Source: an uncultured Eubacteriales bacterium (lineage in GTDB: Bacteria; Bacillota; Clostridia; Christensenellales; UBA1242). Taken from it: a stretch of DNA of 57,385 bases. The position numbers were made by a program, and so were the translations under genes. The notes below the pieces were generated by a model. It was given only the letters and a program-made list of their open reading frames with translations. It did no database searches and was not told the DNA's origin. Where the stretch lies: positions 1 to 57,385 of the forward strand of contig CARNVA010000011.1 in the NCBI GenBank assembly GCA_949031345.1, written 5' to 3'. This document shows, piece after piece, positions 43,788 to 52,589 of this stretch; the stretch's first letter is position 1, and every line of letters begins with the position of its first letter.

Positions 43788-43816
43788 GTATATACTATTA
43801 TAATATTTTAGTCAAT
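43788..43816 (-). promoter_or_regulatory. Promoter of the ankyrin gene overlapping a 14-bp palindrome
   Basis: TTGACT (43816-43811), a 17 bp spacer and TATACT (43793-43788). The perfect palindrome ATAGTATATACTAT (43785-43798) covers the -10. A similar sequence covers the -10 of the MarR gene. Confidence 0.55.
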
Positions 43817-43823
43817 ATCAAAT

Positions 43824-43856
43824 TAAAAAAAGTGCCGAATTTTGACACTTTTTCTT
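43824..43856 (-). terminator. Terminator after cysS
   Basis: AAAAAGTG pairs with CACTTTTT across a 10-nt loop, immediately after the cysS stop codon. Confidence 0.7.
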
Positions 43857-43875
43857 ATTAAAATCACATCAATTT

Positions 43876-45270
43876 CTAAAGCTTTTGAATTTCATAACCA
43901 TCTTTGCTATCCAAAATTGAATATCCTTTCTCTGTAAGAACATTTCTGATTTCATCTGCTTTTGCAAAATTTCTTTCTTTTTTTGCATTCCAGCGCTCTT
44001 GAGCCAAAACTTTTATTTCTTCTGGAACGGCATTAGCCTTATTATCAATAAAATTTATCACGCTTTGACTGCTGTTTTTAAACAGCCCCAATATTTTGTA
44101 CGCCTCTTTGACGCCATGATAATCACCCACTACACTTTCATCCTTTGCTTCAATTTTCTTTTGCATTGTTTTGAAAATTTCAAACAAATATGAAATCGCT
44201 TTTGGACTGTTGAAATCATCATTCATGGCATTCATTACATAGTTTTGATAACTTGTTTGTATATTTTTGTCATTTACATCAAATTTTTCTTCAATTTCAG
44301 CCAAAACTTGATAAAACCCTAGAATATGTTTCTCAGCTTGCTTGAAGTTTGATTCAGTAATGTTTATATCGCTTCGATAGCTGTTTTGTAAAAGTGCAAA
44401 CTTGACAACTTCTGGATGATATTGTTTTCTTATATCTTCAAGCACAATTGTATTGCCAAGGCTTTTGCTCATCTTCTGACCTTCAACTTTGATAAGTCCA
44501 TTGTGTATCCAATATTTTGCAAACTGTTTGCCAGTAAGCGCTTCTGTTTGTGCAATTTCATTTTCATGATGTGGAAATATCAAATCTCTTCCGCCACCAT
44601 GAATATCAATTTGCTCACCAAAAGCCTGCATGTTCATGGTCGAGCATTCAATATGCCAGCCTGGTCTGCCCTTTCCCCAAGGTGAAATCCAAAAAGGCTC
44701 ACCCTCTTTGGCCGATTTCCAAAGTGCAAAATCAAGTGGACTTTCTTTTTCTTCATCATTGTCAATGCGATAGCCATTTTTTGCATCTTCCAAATTTCTG
44801 TTTGAAAGAGTGCCATATTTATGAAACTTTTCAACTGAATAATAGACATCACCATTCTTCGTGGTGTAAGCATATCCTCTTTCAATCAATTTTTCAATAA
44901 AATGTATTATATTATCAATATTTTCTGTCGCTTTAAGCCAAATATCAGGCTCATCAACTTGAAAATATTGCATCTCTTCATTGATTTTTTCAATCATTTC
45001 TCTTGCATAATCGGCAGAGTTTACATTAAGCTCGTTTGCCTTTGCAATGATTTTATCATCAATATCTGTATAATTTCGAGCGTAAGAGACCTCATATCCA
45101 TTCTTTTGAAGCACCTTTCTGATAATGTCATATATCATAGCTTGATATAAATGACCTATATGCGCATTCCCTGAAACGGTAATTCCGCAGGCATACATTT
45201 TCACTTTGTTTTCTTCAAGTGGCACAAATTCTTCCTTACGCCTTGTAAGTGTGTTGTAAATTTTTAACAT
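43876..45270 (-). CDS. cysS: Cysteinyl-tRNA synthetase
   Basis: CysRS charges tRNA-Cys. The 464 residues contain the HIGH motif ('GNAHIGHLYQAM'), the zinc-binding cysteine before it ('MYACGITV'), the 'GWHIECSTM' zinc region, and KMSKS ('GQKMSKSLGNT'). The start at 45270 gives the standard N-terminus 'MLKIYNTLTRRKEEF' and follows GAGGGG closely. The upstream region shows no T-box. Confidence 0.96.
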   Translation of the reverse strand: MLKIYNTLTRRKEEFVPLEENKVKMYACGITVSGNAHIGHLYQAMIYDIIRKVLQKNGYEVSYARNYTDIDDKIIAKANELNVNSADYAREMIEKINEEMQYFQVDEPDIWLKATENIDNIIHFIEKLIERGYAYTTKNGDVYYSVEKFHKYGTLSNRNLEDAKNGYRIDNDEEKESPLDFALWKSAKEGEPFWISPWGKGRPGWHIECSTMNMQAFGEQIDIHGGGRDLIFPHHENEIAQTEALTGKQFAKYWIHNGLIKVEGQKMSKSLGNTIVLEDIRKQYHPEVVKFALLQNSYRSDINITESNFKQAEKHILGFYQVLAEIEEKFDVNDKNIQTSYQNYVMNAMNDDFNSPKAISYLFEIFKTMQKKIEAKDESVVGDYHGVKEAYKILGLFKNSSQSVINFIDNKANAVPEEIKVLAQERWNAKKERNFAKADEIRNVLTEKGYSILDSKDGYEIQKL

Positions 45271-45323
45271 TTTCCCCTCTTGCTTTAAGCCAAATTGGCA
45301 AAATCGCAATCAAAAAAAAGCTT

Positions 45324-45707
45324 TTAGATAATCTTATTCAAGTATTTGCTTAAAATTTCGATTGCGTAATCAATTTCTGGAGAAGTTGCATCTAATGCTC
45401 TGTCAAGTTCTTTCAAATAACCATCAAGTTCGTTATTGCCCTTCTCGGTAAGCTCGACCACCCGACATCGTCTGTCAAGGTTTGACTTTTTGACAACAAT
45501 ACATCCCTCTTTTTCAAGAGCGGCTGTCATAAGTGCAAAATTGGTCTTTTGTATTCCGAGTTTTTCAATAATCATGCTTATTGAAAGATTTTCATATAGA
45601 CGACTAAAGAAGAGTATCTTCATACGCAAAATACCGCCTACATTTTTCTTTTTCATTAGGTTTTCAAGTAATGATTCAATTTCTATTAAATTACTGGCTC
45701 TTTTCAT
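45324..45707 (-). CDS. MarR family transcriptional regulator
   Basis: The 127 residues form a small winged helix-turn-helix protein. The recognition helix region is around 'SISMIIEKLGIQKTNFALMTAALEKEG', and the wing includes 'NLDRRCRVVELTEKG'. MarR proteins are dimeric repressors that often sense small ligands or oxidants. One Cys is in the wing ('DRRCRVV') and another in 'EGCIVV'. It is divergent from recD2. A promoter with a long leader of about 120 nt lies upstream. The target may be its own promoter and the ankyrin gene, as both share a 10-mer. Confidence 0.85.
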   Translation of the reverse strand: MKRASNLIEIESLLENLMKKKNVGGILRMKILFFSRLYENLSISMIIEKLGIQKTNFALMTAALEKEGCIVVKKSNLDRRCRVVELTEKGNNELDGYLKELDRALDATSPEIDYAIEILSKYLNKII

Positions 45708-45730
45708 AAATTCTCTCTTGTTCTTAATAT

Positions 45731-45811
45731 TTATTGAAGCAAAATCTTTTGCAAAACTTTTGTTTTTGACCTTTCATCTTGCTTTTTGGTCAAAATGGAT
45801 GGCATTGACAT
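45731..45811 (-). CDS. Possible 26-residue upstream ORF in the MarR leader
   Basis: Within the MarR leader an ATG at 45811 opens a 26-codon frame ending 24 nt before the MarR start. A GGTGA element lies 10 nt upstream of it. The product is Lys/Gln-rich without a known motif. It could be a leader peptide or chance; codon usage over so short a frame is not informative. Confidence 0.25.
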   Translation of the reverse strand: MSMPSILTKKQDERSKTKVLQKILLQ

Positions 45812-45832
45812 TTCTATCAATTCACCACTTAT

Positions 45833-45861
45833 AGTATATATTAAAAAAAATCGAATTGCAA
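45833..45861 (-). promoter_or_regulatory. Candidate promoter of the MarR gene
   Basis: TTGCAA (45861-45856), a 17 bp spacer and TATACT (45838-45833). The -10 lies in ATATACTATA, a 10-mer that also covers the -10 of the ankyrin gene. Confidence 0.5.
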
Positions 45862-45872
45862 GTGTTTTTTAG

Positions 45873-45902
45873 TTGATTTTTAAGCCCATTTGATATTAAA
45901 AT
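45873..45902 (+). promoter_or_regulatory. Promoter of recD2, leaderless architecture
   Basis: TTGATT (45873-45878), an 18 bp spacer and TAAAAT (45897-45902). The ATG is at 45909, 6 nt after the -10, with no Shine-Dalgarno site. Confidence 0.6.
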
Positions 45903-45908
45903 ATAAAT

Positions 45909-48146
45909 ATGCAAATTGAAGGACCTATTGAAGAAATTATATTTAGAAATGAACAAAATGGTTACACCGTTTTTATTTTAGACTTTCGCACCACTCCTGT
46001 GGTGTGCGTTGGCAAACTTGTGAACGCAAGTGTTGGCGAAAATCTTTCTCTTGAGGGCGAATATGTCAATAATGCAAAATATGGCTATCAATTTTCTTTC
46101 ACCTCTTATGAAGTAGTACTTCCAACCACTCTTGCAGGAATTGAGAGATATTTATCTTCTGGGCTTATCAAAGGTGTTGGGCCTATCACCGCCAAGAACA
46201 TTGTTGCTCATTTTAAAGAGCAGACCTTTGATATAATTGAGTTTACTCCTGCCGCCCTTGCTGAAGTGAAGAATATTTCAATGAAAAAAGCACTTGAGAT
46301 TGGAGAAAAGTTTAAAGAGCTTAAAAAGCTTCAAAATGCGGTCATGTTTCTTCAAAAATACAACATCACCACCAATATGTCTCTTAAAATCTATGAAATT
46401 TATGGCAATAAGACCATTGATATAGTTAAAAACAACCCATATCGTCTTGTTGAAGATGTAAATGGAATTGGTTTTTCCACGGCTGACAAGATTGCTCAGT
46501 CAATAGGCATTCCAAAAAATAGTGAATATCGCGTTCGAGCTGGACTTGTGCATACCCTCAATAATGCGGTTGAAAAAACTGGCAACACCTTTTTGCCAAA
46601 AGCCATGTTGTTTGCCCAATCATCTTCTCTTTTAGAGCTTGATTGCGAGATTAACCAAGACCTATTTGACAATGCCCTTTCAAATTTAACCTTAGACAAA
46701 TCAGTCATAACAATGTGGCATAACGAATATGAAATTGTTTCGCCTTCTAAATATTATTTTTATGAAAATGCGGTTGCGCAAAAACTTGCACTTTTAAACA
46801 GCAGCATCAACAGCGAAAAACAAGACCTAAATGATGAAATCAAGCATTTTGAGGAAAAGTTTAATATAAGTTTTCATGAAGAACAGAAAAATGCAATAAT
46901 AAACTCAATCAACAGCGGAGTTTCAGTGATTACTGGTGGCCCTGGTACAGGCAAGACCACCATTATTAAATGTATAATCGAAATTTTAAAACAAAATGAC
47001 CAGAAATTCATCTTACTTGCCCCTACTGGCAGAGCTGCAAAAAGGCTGTCAGACAGCACCAGTGAAGAGGCTAAAACCATTCATAGAGCTTTGGAAGTAG
47101 CAAGTGGAGACATAAGTGCTGTAAGCAGATTTGTCTATAATGAAAACAATACTTTTAAAGTTAATGCAGTAATTGTTGACGAGGTCTCAATGGTGGATGT
47201 TTCAATCATGAATCATCTTTGTAAAGCTCTTCCACGCGATTGCAAGCTTATACTTGTCGGAGATAAAGATCAGCTTCCAAGTGTTGGTGCCGGGAATGTG
47301 CTTGATGATATTATCAAGAGCGGTATTATAAAAGTCTCTATGCTTACAAAAATATTCAGACAAAGTGACGACAGCCTTATCATTACAAATGCTCACCTTA
47401 TAAACTCTGGGAAAATGCCTTATATTGACAACTCTTCAAAAGACTTTTTCTTTGAAGAAAAAATTGATATTGGCTCGATTAAAAACTCCATTGTTGACAT
47501 GGTTGTAAGAAGACTGCCAAAGTTTACTGGGCTGGCTTCCCCTCAAATTCAAGTGCTTGCCCCTCTCAAAGCTGGCATTTGCGGAATTGACAACCTCAAC
47601 CGCTGTCTCCAAGAAGCTATCAATCCACCTTCCATTTCAAAAATGGAAATGGTGGTTGGTGAAACGATTTTCAGAGTTGGAGACAAAGTTATGCAGACTG
47701 CAAACAATTACAGCCTGTTATGGAAAAAAATGAACGGCTTTTTAGAGGAAGAAGGCGAAGGCGTGTTTAATGGAGACATTGGCTTTGTTGAGCTTATAGA
47801 TTTCCAAAATGGTGAAATGGTTGTCACTTTTGAAGATGGCAGACGCTGTCTTTATCCAAGAACAGAGGTGAGCCAGCTTTCACTGGCCTATGCCATAACC
47901 ATACACAAAAGTCAAGGCAGTGAATTTGATGTCGTCATCATCCCTTCAATTGCTGGCCCAAACATGATATTGACAAGAAACCTTATTTACACCGCAGTCA
48001 CTAGAGCTAAAAAAATGGTCGTGCTTGTTGGAGAACAAAAGAATTTGAAAAGAATGGTCTCAAACAACTATACTGTTCAGCGTTTTACTATGCTGAAAGA
48101 CATGCTTATTGCCTGCGATAAAAAAATCAAAGAATTATTTGAATAA
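45909..48146 (+). CDS. recD2: RecD2 DNA helicase (ATP-dependent RecD-like)
   Basis: RecD2 is a 5'-3' superfamily 1 helicase in DNA repair that acts without RecBC. The 745 residues have an N-terminal OB/HhH region ('GIGFSTADKIAQSIGI'), Walker A (GGPGTGKTT), motif II (VDEVSMVD), motif III (LVGDKDQLPSVGAG), and motifs V/VI ('AITIHKSQGSEFD', 'YTAVTRAKK'). The length is typical. The ATG has no ribosome site and sits beside the -10 box. ComFC follows downstream with its own ribosome site. Confidence 0.95.
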   Translation: MQIEGPIEEIIFRNEQNGYTVFILDFRTTPVVCVGKLVNASVGENLSLEGEYVNNAKYGYQFSFTSYEVVLPTTLAGIERYLSSGLIKGVGPITAKNIVAHFKEQTFDIIEFTPAALAEVKNISMKKALEIGEKFKELKKLQNAVMFLQKYNITTNMSLKIYEIYGNKTIDIVKNNPYRLVEDVNGIGFSTADKIAQSIGIPKNSEYRVRAGLVHTLNNAVEKTGNTFLPKAMLFAQSSSLLELDCEINQDLFDNALSNLTLDKSVITMWHNEYEIVSPSKYYFYENAVAQKLALLNSSINSEKQDLNDEIKHFEEKFNISFHEEQKNAIINSINSGVSVITGGPGTGKTTIIKCIIEILKQNDQKFILLAPTGRAAKRLSDSTSEEAKTIHRALEVASGDISAVSRFVYNENNTFKVNAVIVDEVSMVDVSIMNHLCKALPRDCKLILVGDKDQLPSVGAGNVLDDIIKSGIIKVSMLTKIFRQSDDSLIITNAHLINSGKMPYIDNSSKDFFFEEKIDIGSIKNSIVDMVVRRLPKFTGLASPQIQVLAPLKAGICGIDNLNRCLQEAINPPSISKMEMVVGETIFRVGDKVMQTANNYSLLWKKMNGFLEEEGEGVFNGDIGFVELIDFQNGEMVVTFEDGRRCLYPRTEVSQLSLAYAITIHKSQGSEFDVVIIPSIAGPNMILTRNLIYTAVTRAKKMVVLVGEQKNLKRMVSNNYTVQRFTMLKDMLIACDKKIKELFE

Positions 48147-48217
48147 ACTTAAAATATTGCGTTTTTTGACTGTTTTTTATTAAAAATTGTGTCAAAACAC
48201 TCAAATTAAAGGAAAAA

Positions 48218-48946
48218 ATGAGTTTTAAAGAAAGATTAAAGAAAATAAAAGACATTCTTTTGAATGCACTTTATCCAAATGATTTAAAGTGCATTTTTTG
48301 CGGTCGAGATATTCCAAAACCATATATCTGCCAACAATGTCTTGACGAAAATATCTTTAATGATGGAAATCGTTGTCAAAAATGCGATACTCCAATAAAA
48401 GATGATAACATTGTATGTGACCACTGCAAAAAGCTTAAACGACATTTTGAAAAATGTTGCTGTCCATTCATATATGAAGGCAAAGTCAGACAGGCAATTT
48501 TAAAGTTTAAGAGTGATGGCGCAAAATATCTGGCAAAACCATTTGCAGACTTTATTTTTGAAAGACTTAAACTGGATGAAATTGAGTTTGATATTATAGT
48601 GCCTGTTCCTTCACATAAAAGCAGTCTAAGAAAAAGAGGATACAACCCTGCAAAAGTGCTTGCTGATGAGCTTTCAATTCTATCAAATAAACCTGTTGCA
48701 GATGTCTTTTATAAAGCGACAAAAACTGCCAATCAAAAATATCTGAATTATGAAGAACGACAAACAAATCTTGAAAATACAATATTGCTTCTCGACAACT
48801 CAGTCATAAAAAATAAAAAGGTGCTTATTGTTGACGATATCATAACAACTGGTGCAACAATTGAAGCATGTGCCAAACTTCTCCACAAATCAGAAAGCAT
48901 ATATGCTGCAGCAGTCGCAAGACGAGCTGAATGGAAACAAAAATAA
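48218..48946 (+). CDS. comFC: ComFC-type phosphoribosyltransferase
   Basis: ComFC acts in natural competence and DNA repair with ComFA in Bacillus. The 242 residues have an N-terminal zinc finger with three CxxC pairs (CIFC, CQQC, CQKC) and CDHC, then a phosphoribosyltransferase fold. The PRPP loop is 'VLIVDDIITTGATIEAC', and 'VPVPSHKSSLRKRGYNPAK' is the family signature. It starts 71 nt after recD2 with an AAAGGA site. The pairing with a helicase suggests a DNA-processing operon, although ComFA is not here. Confidence 0.92.
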   Translation: MSFKERLKKIKDILLNALYPNDLKCIFCGRDIPKPYICQQCLDENIFNDGNRCQKCDTPIKDDNIVCDHCKKLKRHFEKCCCPFIYEGKVRQAILKFKSDGAKYLAKPFADFIFERLKLDEIEFDIIVPVPSHKSSLRKRGYNPAKVLADELSILSNKPVADVFYKATKTANQKYLNYEERQTNLENTILLLDNSVIKNKKVLIVDDIITTGATIEACAKLLHKSESIYAAAVARRAEWKQK

Positions 48947-48988
48947 AGAAACAAATCAAAAATTTTTAAAAAATATATAAAAAAACTC

Positions 48989-49017
48989 TTGACTTTGCAT
49001 TTTGCCATAAGTATAAT
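48989..49017 (+). promoter_or_regulatory. Promoter of the tRNA-Glu gene
   Basis: TTGACT (48989-48994), a 17 bp spacer and TATAAT (49012-49017), 34 nt before the mature tRNA 5' end. Confidence 0.75.
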
Positions 49018-49051
49018 AAAAAAGTATCAAAAACTCCCTATTTTGATATAT

Positions 49052-49126
49052 GGCCTCATGGTCAAGCGGTTAAGACATCGCCCTTTCACGGCGGAATCAG
49101 GGGTTCGATTCCCCTTGAGGCTACCA
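49052..49126 (+). tRNA. tRNA-Glu (anticodon TTC), CCA encoded
   Basis: The 75 nt fold as a full cloverleaf. The acceptor GGCCTCA pairs with TGAGGCT (position 1 is a G-U pair), and the D-loop is GGTCAAGCGGTTAAGAC. The anticodon stem TCGCC/GGCGG has loop CTTTCAC (anticodon TTC at 49085-49087), and the T-loop is GGTTCGATTCC. The 3' CCA is encoded. It stands alone with its own promoter and terminator. Confidence 0.97.
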
Positions 49127-49156
49127 TAATAACAGGTTTATCCTGTTATTTTTTTT
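49127..49156 (+). terminator. Terminator after tRNA-Glu
   Basis: AATAACAGG pairs with CCTGTTATT around a short loop and is followed by eight T. Confidence 0.9.
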
Positions 49157-49310
49157 AATTTAACATTACACTTTTAAATTCATATTTTATTGTTGAAATT
49201 TATTTTTTAAAAATCAAAGACAATTTAAAACATTTCGCTTTCAATTTGAATATTATGCTATGGGCAGATTTTTATCTTGCCTAAGCAAAATAAACTAAGG
49301 AAGAAAAATT

Positions 49311-50567
49311 ATGAATTTTTTTAAAGGAAACAACAGATGCAACAACTGGCATGAACATTGTTGTCATCATTATTGTTGCAATCAGTCAACAATTCCTGTG
49401 CCTGGTCCAATAGGCCCTCAAGGACCAATGGGACCCGCTGGCCCTGTAGGAGCCACTGGCGCAACTGGTGCAACCGGACCAAGTGTTCCTGGCACTACTG
49501 GAGCTACTGGCGCAACTGGTGCAACCGGGGTTACTGGTGCAACTGGTTTAATGGGACCTACTGGCCCACAAGGTGTTCAAGGAATTCAAGGCGTACCTGG
49601 CCCACAAGGCACAACTGGTGTAACAGGACCTACTGGCCCAACTGGAATTTCAGTAACTGGCCCTACTGGTCCGACAGGTGCTACTGGAGCTACCGGCGCT
49701 ACTGGAACAACAGGCGTAACCGGCCCGACAGGTGCAGATGGTTTATCAATAACCGGAGCTACAGGTCCTACTGGGCCAACAGGTGCTACTGGCTTAACCG
49801 GACCTACTGGAGCTACAGGGATTTCTATCACTGGAGCTACTGGTCCAACTGGTGCTACCGGCCCTACCGGCGCTACTGGAGCGACTGGCTTAACTGGACC
49901 TACTGGACCAATAGGTTTAAGTATAACGGGCCCTACTGGTCCGACAGGTGCAACCGGCGCTACTGGAGCGGACGGATTGTCAATTACAGGTCCGACTGGA
50001 CCAACTGGTGCCACTGGAATTTCAGTAACCGGCCCGACAGGTGTCACTGGTCCAACTGGACCTACAGGTGCGACTGGGGCTACTGGTATTGATGGTTTAT
50101 CTATAACAGGTCCAACTGGACCTACAGGTCCGACAGGGGCTACTGGTGCGACTGGTCCTAATATCACTGCAAATTCTGCATTCGCGGCAAACACAACCTC
50201 ACCTTCTATTGCTGTTATTCTCGGCGGCACTGACATTCCACTACCAAGCAACCAAATCTTGCCTGCAGGAATTACTGCAAACGGTGCAAACACAGTCTTT
50301 ACAGTTGCAACTGCAGGAAAATATCAAATAAACTATGAGATTCACTTAACGGCTGGTATTGCAGCAGGCACAAGAATTATGATAAATGGCACTGCTTATG
50401 AACCTTCTACCATTCAGCCACTGCTTACTTTATCAAGTTTTAACAACAGCGTAATTGTAAATCTTACTGCCGGCTCAACCATCTCATTACAGCTATTTGG
50501 GCTTGTATCTGCAGCTATTTTGCAAGATGGTGCGGGTGCAAATCTATCTATAATACAATTAGCTTAA
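49311..50567 (+). CDS. Collagen-like (BclA-type) surface protein
   Basis: The 418 residues have three parts. A Cys/His-rich N-terminus (1-31) contains two HCC/CC clusters. A Gly-X-Y region (about 32-283) of mostly GPT/GAT triplets is interrupted by pentapeptides G(I/L)S(I/V)T. A C-terminal trimerising jelly-roll-like domain (about 284-418) is of the BclA-C type, with 'VFTVATAGKYQINYEIHLTA'. Such proteins form the hair-like nap of the exosporium in Bacillus and are spore-surface glycoproteins in Clostridia. There is no signal peptide, fitting assembly from the mother cell. AAGGAAG precedes the ATG. The open frames on the other strand and in +2 are artefacts of the repeats. Confidence 0.9.
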   Translation: MNFFKGNNRCNNWHEHCCHHYCCNQSTIPVPGPIGPQGPMGPAGPVGATGATGATGPSVPGTTGATGATGATGVTGATGLMGPTGPQGVQGIQGVPGPQGTTGVTGPTGPTGISVTGPTGPTGATGATGATGTTGVTGPTGADGLSITGATGPTGPTGATGLTGPTGATGISITGATGPTGATGPTGATGATGLTGPTGPIGLSITGPTGPTGATGATGADGLSITGPTGPTGATGISVTGPTGVTGPTGPTGATGATGIDGLSITGPTGPTGPTGATGATGPNITANSAFAANTTSPSIAVILGGTDIPLPSNQILPAGITANGANTVFTVATAGKYQINYEIHLTAGIAAGTRIMINGTAYEPSTIQPLLTLSSFNNSVIVNLTAGSTISLQLFGLVSAAILQDGAGANLSIIQLA

Positions 50568-50581
50568 ATAATTGCTAGAAA

Positions 50582-50613
50582 AAAGAAATCTACAGAATAT
50601 TCTGTAGATTTTT
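50582..50613. terminator. Bidirectional terminator
   Basis: A perfect 26-bp palindrome (50586-50611, AAATCTACAGAAT and its complement) followed by T-rich sequence, between converging genes. Confidence 0.85.
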
Positions 50614-51113
50614 TATACATTTTGTGGCTGCATAAATATTGTTCCTTTTGCTATAATTATGTGATAAATTTGTTCTTCAAATCCATCTTGCCAAGTAATT
50701 TTAAGAGTATAATTTTCTTTATCATTTTTAATTATTGGCTGAAAAACCGCCACCAAGTTTTGTCCTTCATGCAATGAAATATAATCATCTGGCATAAGTT
50801 TTTGACCATCAAAGTTTGCCTTACCTGATTTGTAGTCTTTAAGGTTTTGAGGTAGCGAAAGTTTAATACCTATTCGATTTCCGCTTTCAGTCCAGCCTTT
50901 TGCAATGTCTTCTTCATAATATTGCAGCACTTCATCTTTGCCGCCAAAAGTTGCGACATGAGCAACTTCATCATATACAAAGGTAATATTTCCACCTGTG
51001 TTGTAGTTATCTCGTTCCAAAATTGGCTGTGCAATGCTTTTATTATTGCAACCGCTAAGCATAAGCGAGGCAAACAATATTAAAACCACCGCAGAAATTT
51101 TCAAAAACTTCAT
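50613..51113 (-). CDS. Predicted lipoprotein of unknown function
   Basis: The 166-residue precursor has a signal peptide ending in the lipobox LSGC (Cys about residue 22), then a beta-rich domain with a repeated strand pattern ('NLKDYKSGKANFDGQKLMPDDYISLHEGQNLVAVFQP'). No family is recognised. A GAGGG site precedes the ATG. It lies 48 nt downstream of the GPH transporter and may be co-transcribed with it. Confidence 0.72.
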   Translation of the reverse strand: MKFLKISAVVLILFASLMLSGCNNKSIAQPILERDNYNTGGNITFVYDEVAHVATFGGKDEVLQYYEEDIAKGWTESGNRIGIKLSLPQNLKDYKSGKANFDGQKLMPDDYISLHEGQNLVAVFQPIIKNDKENYTLKITWQDGFEEQIYHIIIAKGTIFMQPQNV

Positions 51114-51161
51114 ATTTCCCTCTTATTTAATTATTTTGCAATAAAACGAGGAAAATAAACA

Positions 51162-52589
51162 TTATTTTTCGCCTTTTTTCAATTCTTTCATCTGAGTTTT
51201 TAAAACCTCTGCCCTTCTGACAGAAAATTTTGAGAAAAACACGATTGCAAGCGAGAAGAAAATTGTACAGCCAAAAAAGACAATCATTCCCAGTCCATTT
51301 TGTACAGACATGGCTTGAATTGGATGTGTGGAGTCAAACTTTATTATGTCAAGCAAGAAACCAATGATAAGCAAGGCCAGCGAGTTTGCAAGATTGTAGG
51401 TAAAAGTAAAATATCCCGTATATGCCCCAGCGTTATTTTGCCCCGTCCTCACCTGTTCAAGCGTGACAACATCAGCGTACATTGAAAATGGAATTGAATA
51501 CATGGCACCTGCACCTATACCACAAAATACAAGGCAAGGAATGGCAATATAAAACATTATATTATTTGGCACATATTCCCTAAACAAGAATGTTGTGACT
51601 GTCATAAAAATTCCAAGCACAATGACTGACAGAGAGATAATAAGTGCCCTCTTTTTTTCCATTCTTTTTGAAAGATAAACCCACAGAGGTTGAGAGGCAA
51701 TTGCGCCGCCAAACAATGAGATAAGCACGCAGGATATTTGAGCACTTGAAAAATGATAACAATATGTGAAAAGGTGCATTCCGACAGAGGTCAAAAAAGC
51801 AGATGCAATGGTTGCAAATGAATATCCAAGAATGACAGACCTGAAATCTTTATTTTTAAGCACACTGAAATATCCTGTCATGAGTTTGGTAAAATTGAAT
51901 TTTTCTTTCTTTTCAAAACCGCTGTAAATTTTATGCTTTCGCACATGACGAAGAGTTGATAATATTGTAATAAGTCCAAGCCCTATTAGCAATGAAGAAT
52001 TTATATAAGCAATTTTTACATATCCGGCCTGAGTATATCCCGTTTGAATGCTGATAGAAATTGAAGACATGAAAAAATACATTAAAATATTGGGCAAAAT
52101 CATTCCTATTATATTAAAAACCGTCTTAAAACCTTGCACTTTTGCCTGTTCATTATAATCAGGCGCAATGTCAATTGCAAGAGCTGCATAAGGGGTGCCG
52201 AAGCAGGTGTTGGCGCTTTCTATTGCCAACATTCCAATAAGCAGATAGAAAAATTTGCCAAGCTGAGAAAGGGATGCTGGCATAGACCATATACAGATAT
52301 TAAGAAGAGCAATCACAAATATGCCAAAAAGCATAAAACCCAAACGCTTGCCAAAAAATTTATTTTTAGTATTGTCTGAAAGATGGCCTATAAGTGGATC
52401 ACTCACTCCATCCCAAAGAGATGAAATGGCAATTGCTATGCCTACAAGCGAGCCTGAAATTCCCATAACCGCTGTTGCAAAAAACATGATAAAGTTGTTT
52501 AATGTCTGCGACATAGAACTATATCCAAGCCCACCTATTCCATAGCAAAATTTAGTTGAAAACTTAAGGTTTTTTTTCACAATGTACAT
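51162..52589 (-). CDS. GPH (MelB-like) family sugar transporter
   Basis: The protein of about 475 residues has twelve predicted membrane helices. The GPH-family start 'YGIGGLGYSSMSQTLNNFIMFF' and the motif 'DGVSDPLIGHLSDNTKNKFFGKRLGF' are clear. Such proteins import glycosides, pentosides or hexuronides with Na+ or H+. The substrate is unknown, and no glycosidase gene accompanies it. The start is uncertain: the ATG at 52589 has no ribosome site, and a TTG at 52628 in frame is the alternative. Confidence 0.88.
   Translation of the reverse strand: MYIVKKNLKFSTKFCYGIGGLGYSSMSQTLNNFIMFFATAVMGISGSLVGIAIAISSLWDGVSDPLIGHLSDNTKNKFFGKRLGFMLFGIFVIALLNICIWSMPASLSQLGKFFYLLIGMLAIESANTCFGTPYAALAIDIAPDYNEQAKVQGFKTVFNIIGMILPNILMYFFMSSISISIQTGYTQAGYVKIAYINSSLLIGLGLITILSTLRHVRKHKIYSGFEKKEKFNFTKLMTGYFSVLKNKDFRSVILGYSFATIASAFLTSVGMHLFTYCYHFSSAQISCVLISLFGGAIASQPLWVYLSKRMEKKRALIISLSVIVLGIFMTVTTFLFREYVPNNIMFYIAIPCLVFCGIGAGAMYSIPFSMYADVVTLEQVRTGQNNAGAYTGYFTFTYNLANSLALLIIGFLLDIIKFDSTHPIQAMSVQNGLGMIVFFGCTIFFSLAIVFFSKFSVRRAEVLKTQMKELKKGEK

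Noticed and set aside
49440..50160. Repeat array that could be mistaken for CRISPR or a minisatellite
   Set aside because: The repeats are in-frame 9-nt units coding for Gly-X-Y; there are no unique spacers of constant length and no cas genes.
49358..50293. Long open frames inside the collagen-like gene on both strands
   Set aside because: They arise from the Gly-X-Y codon repeats (GPV/APV on the minus strand, W/Y/R-rich in the other plus frame) and have no ribosome sites.
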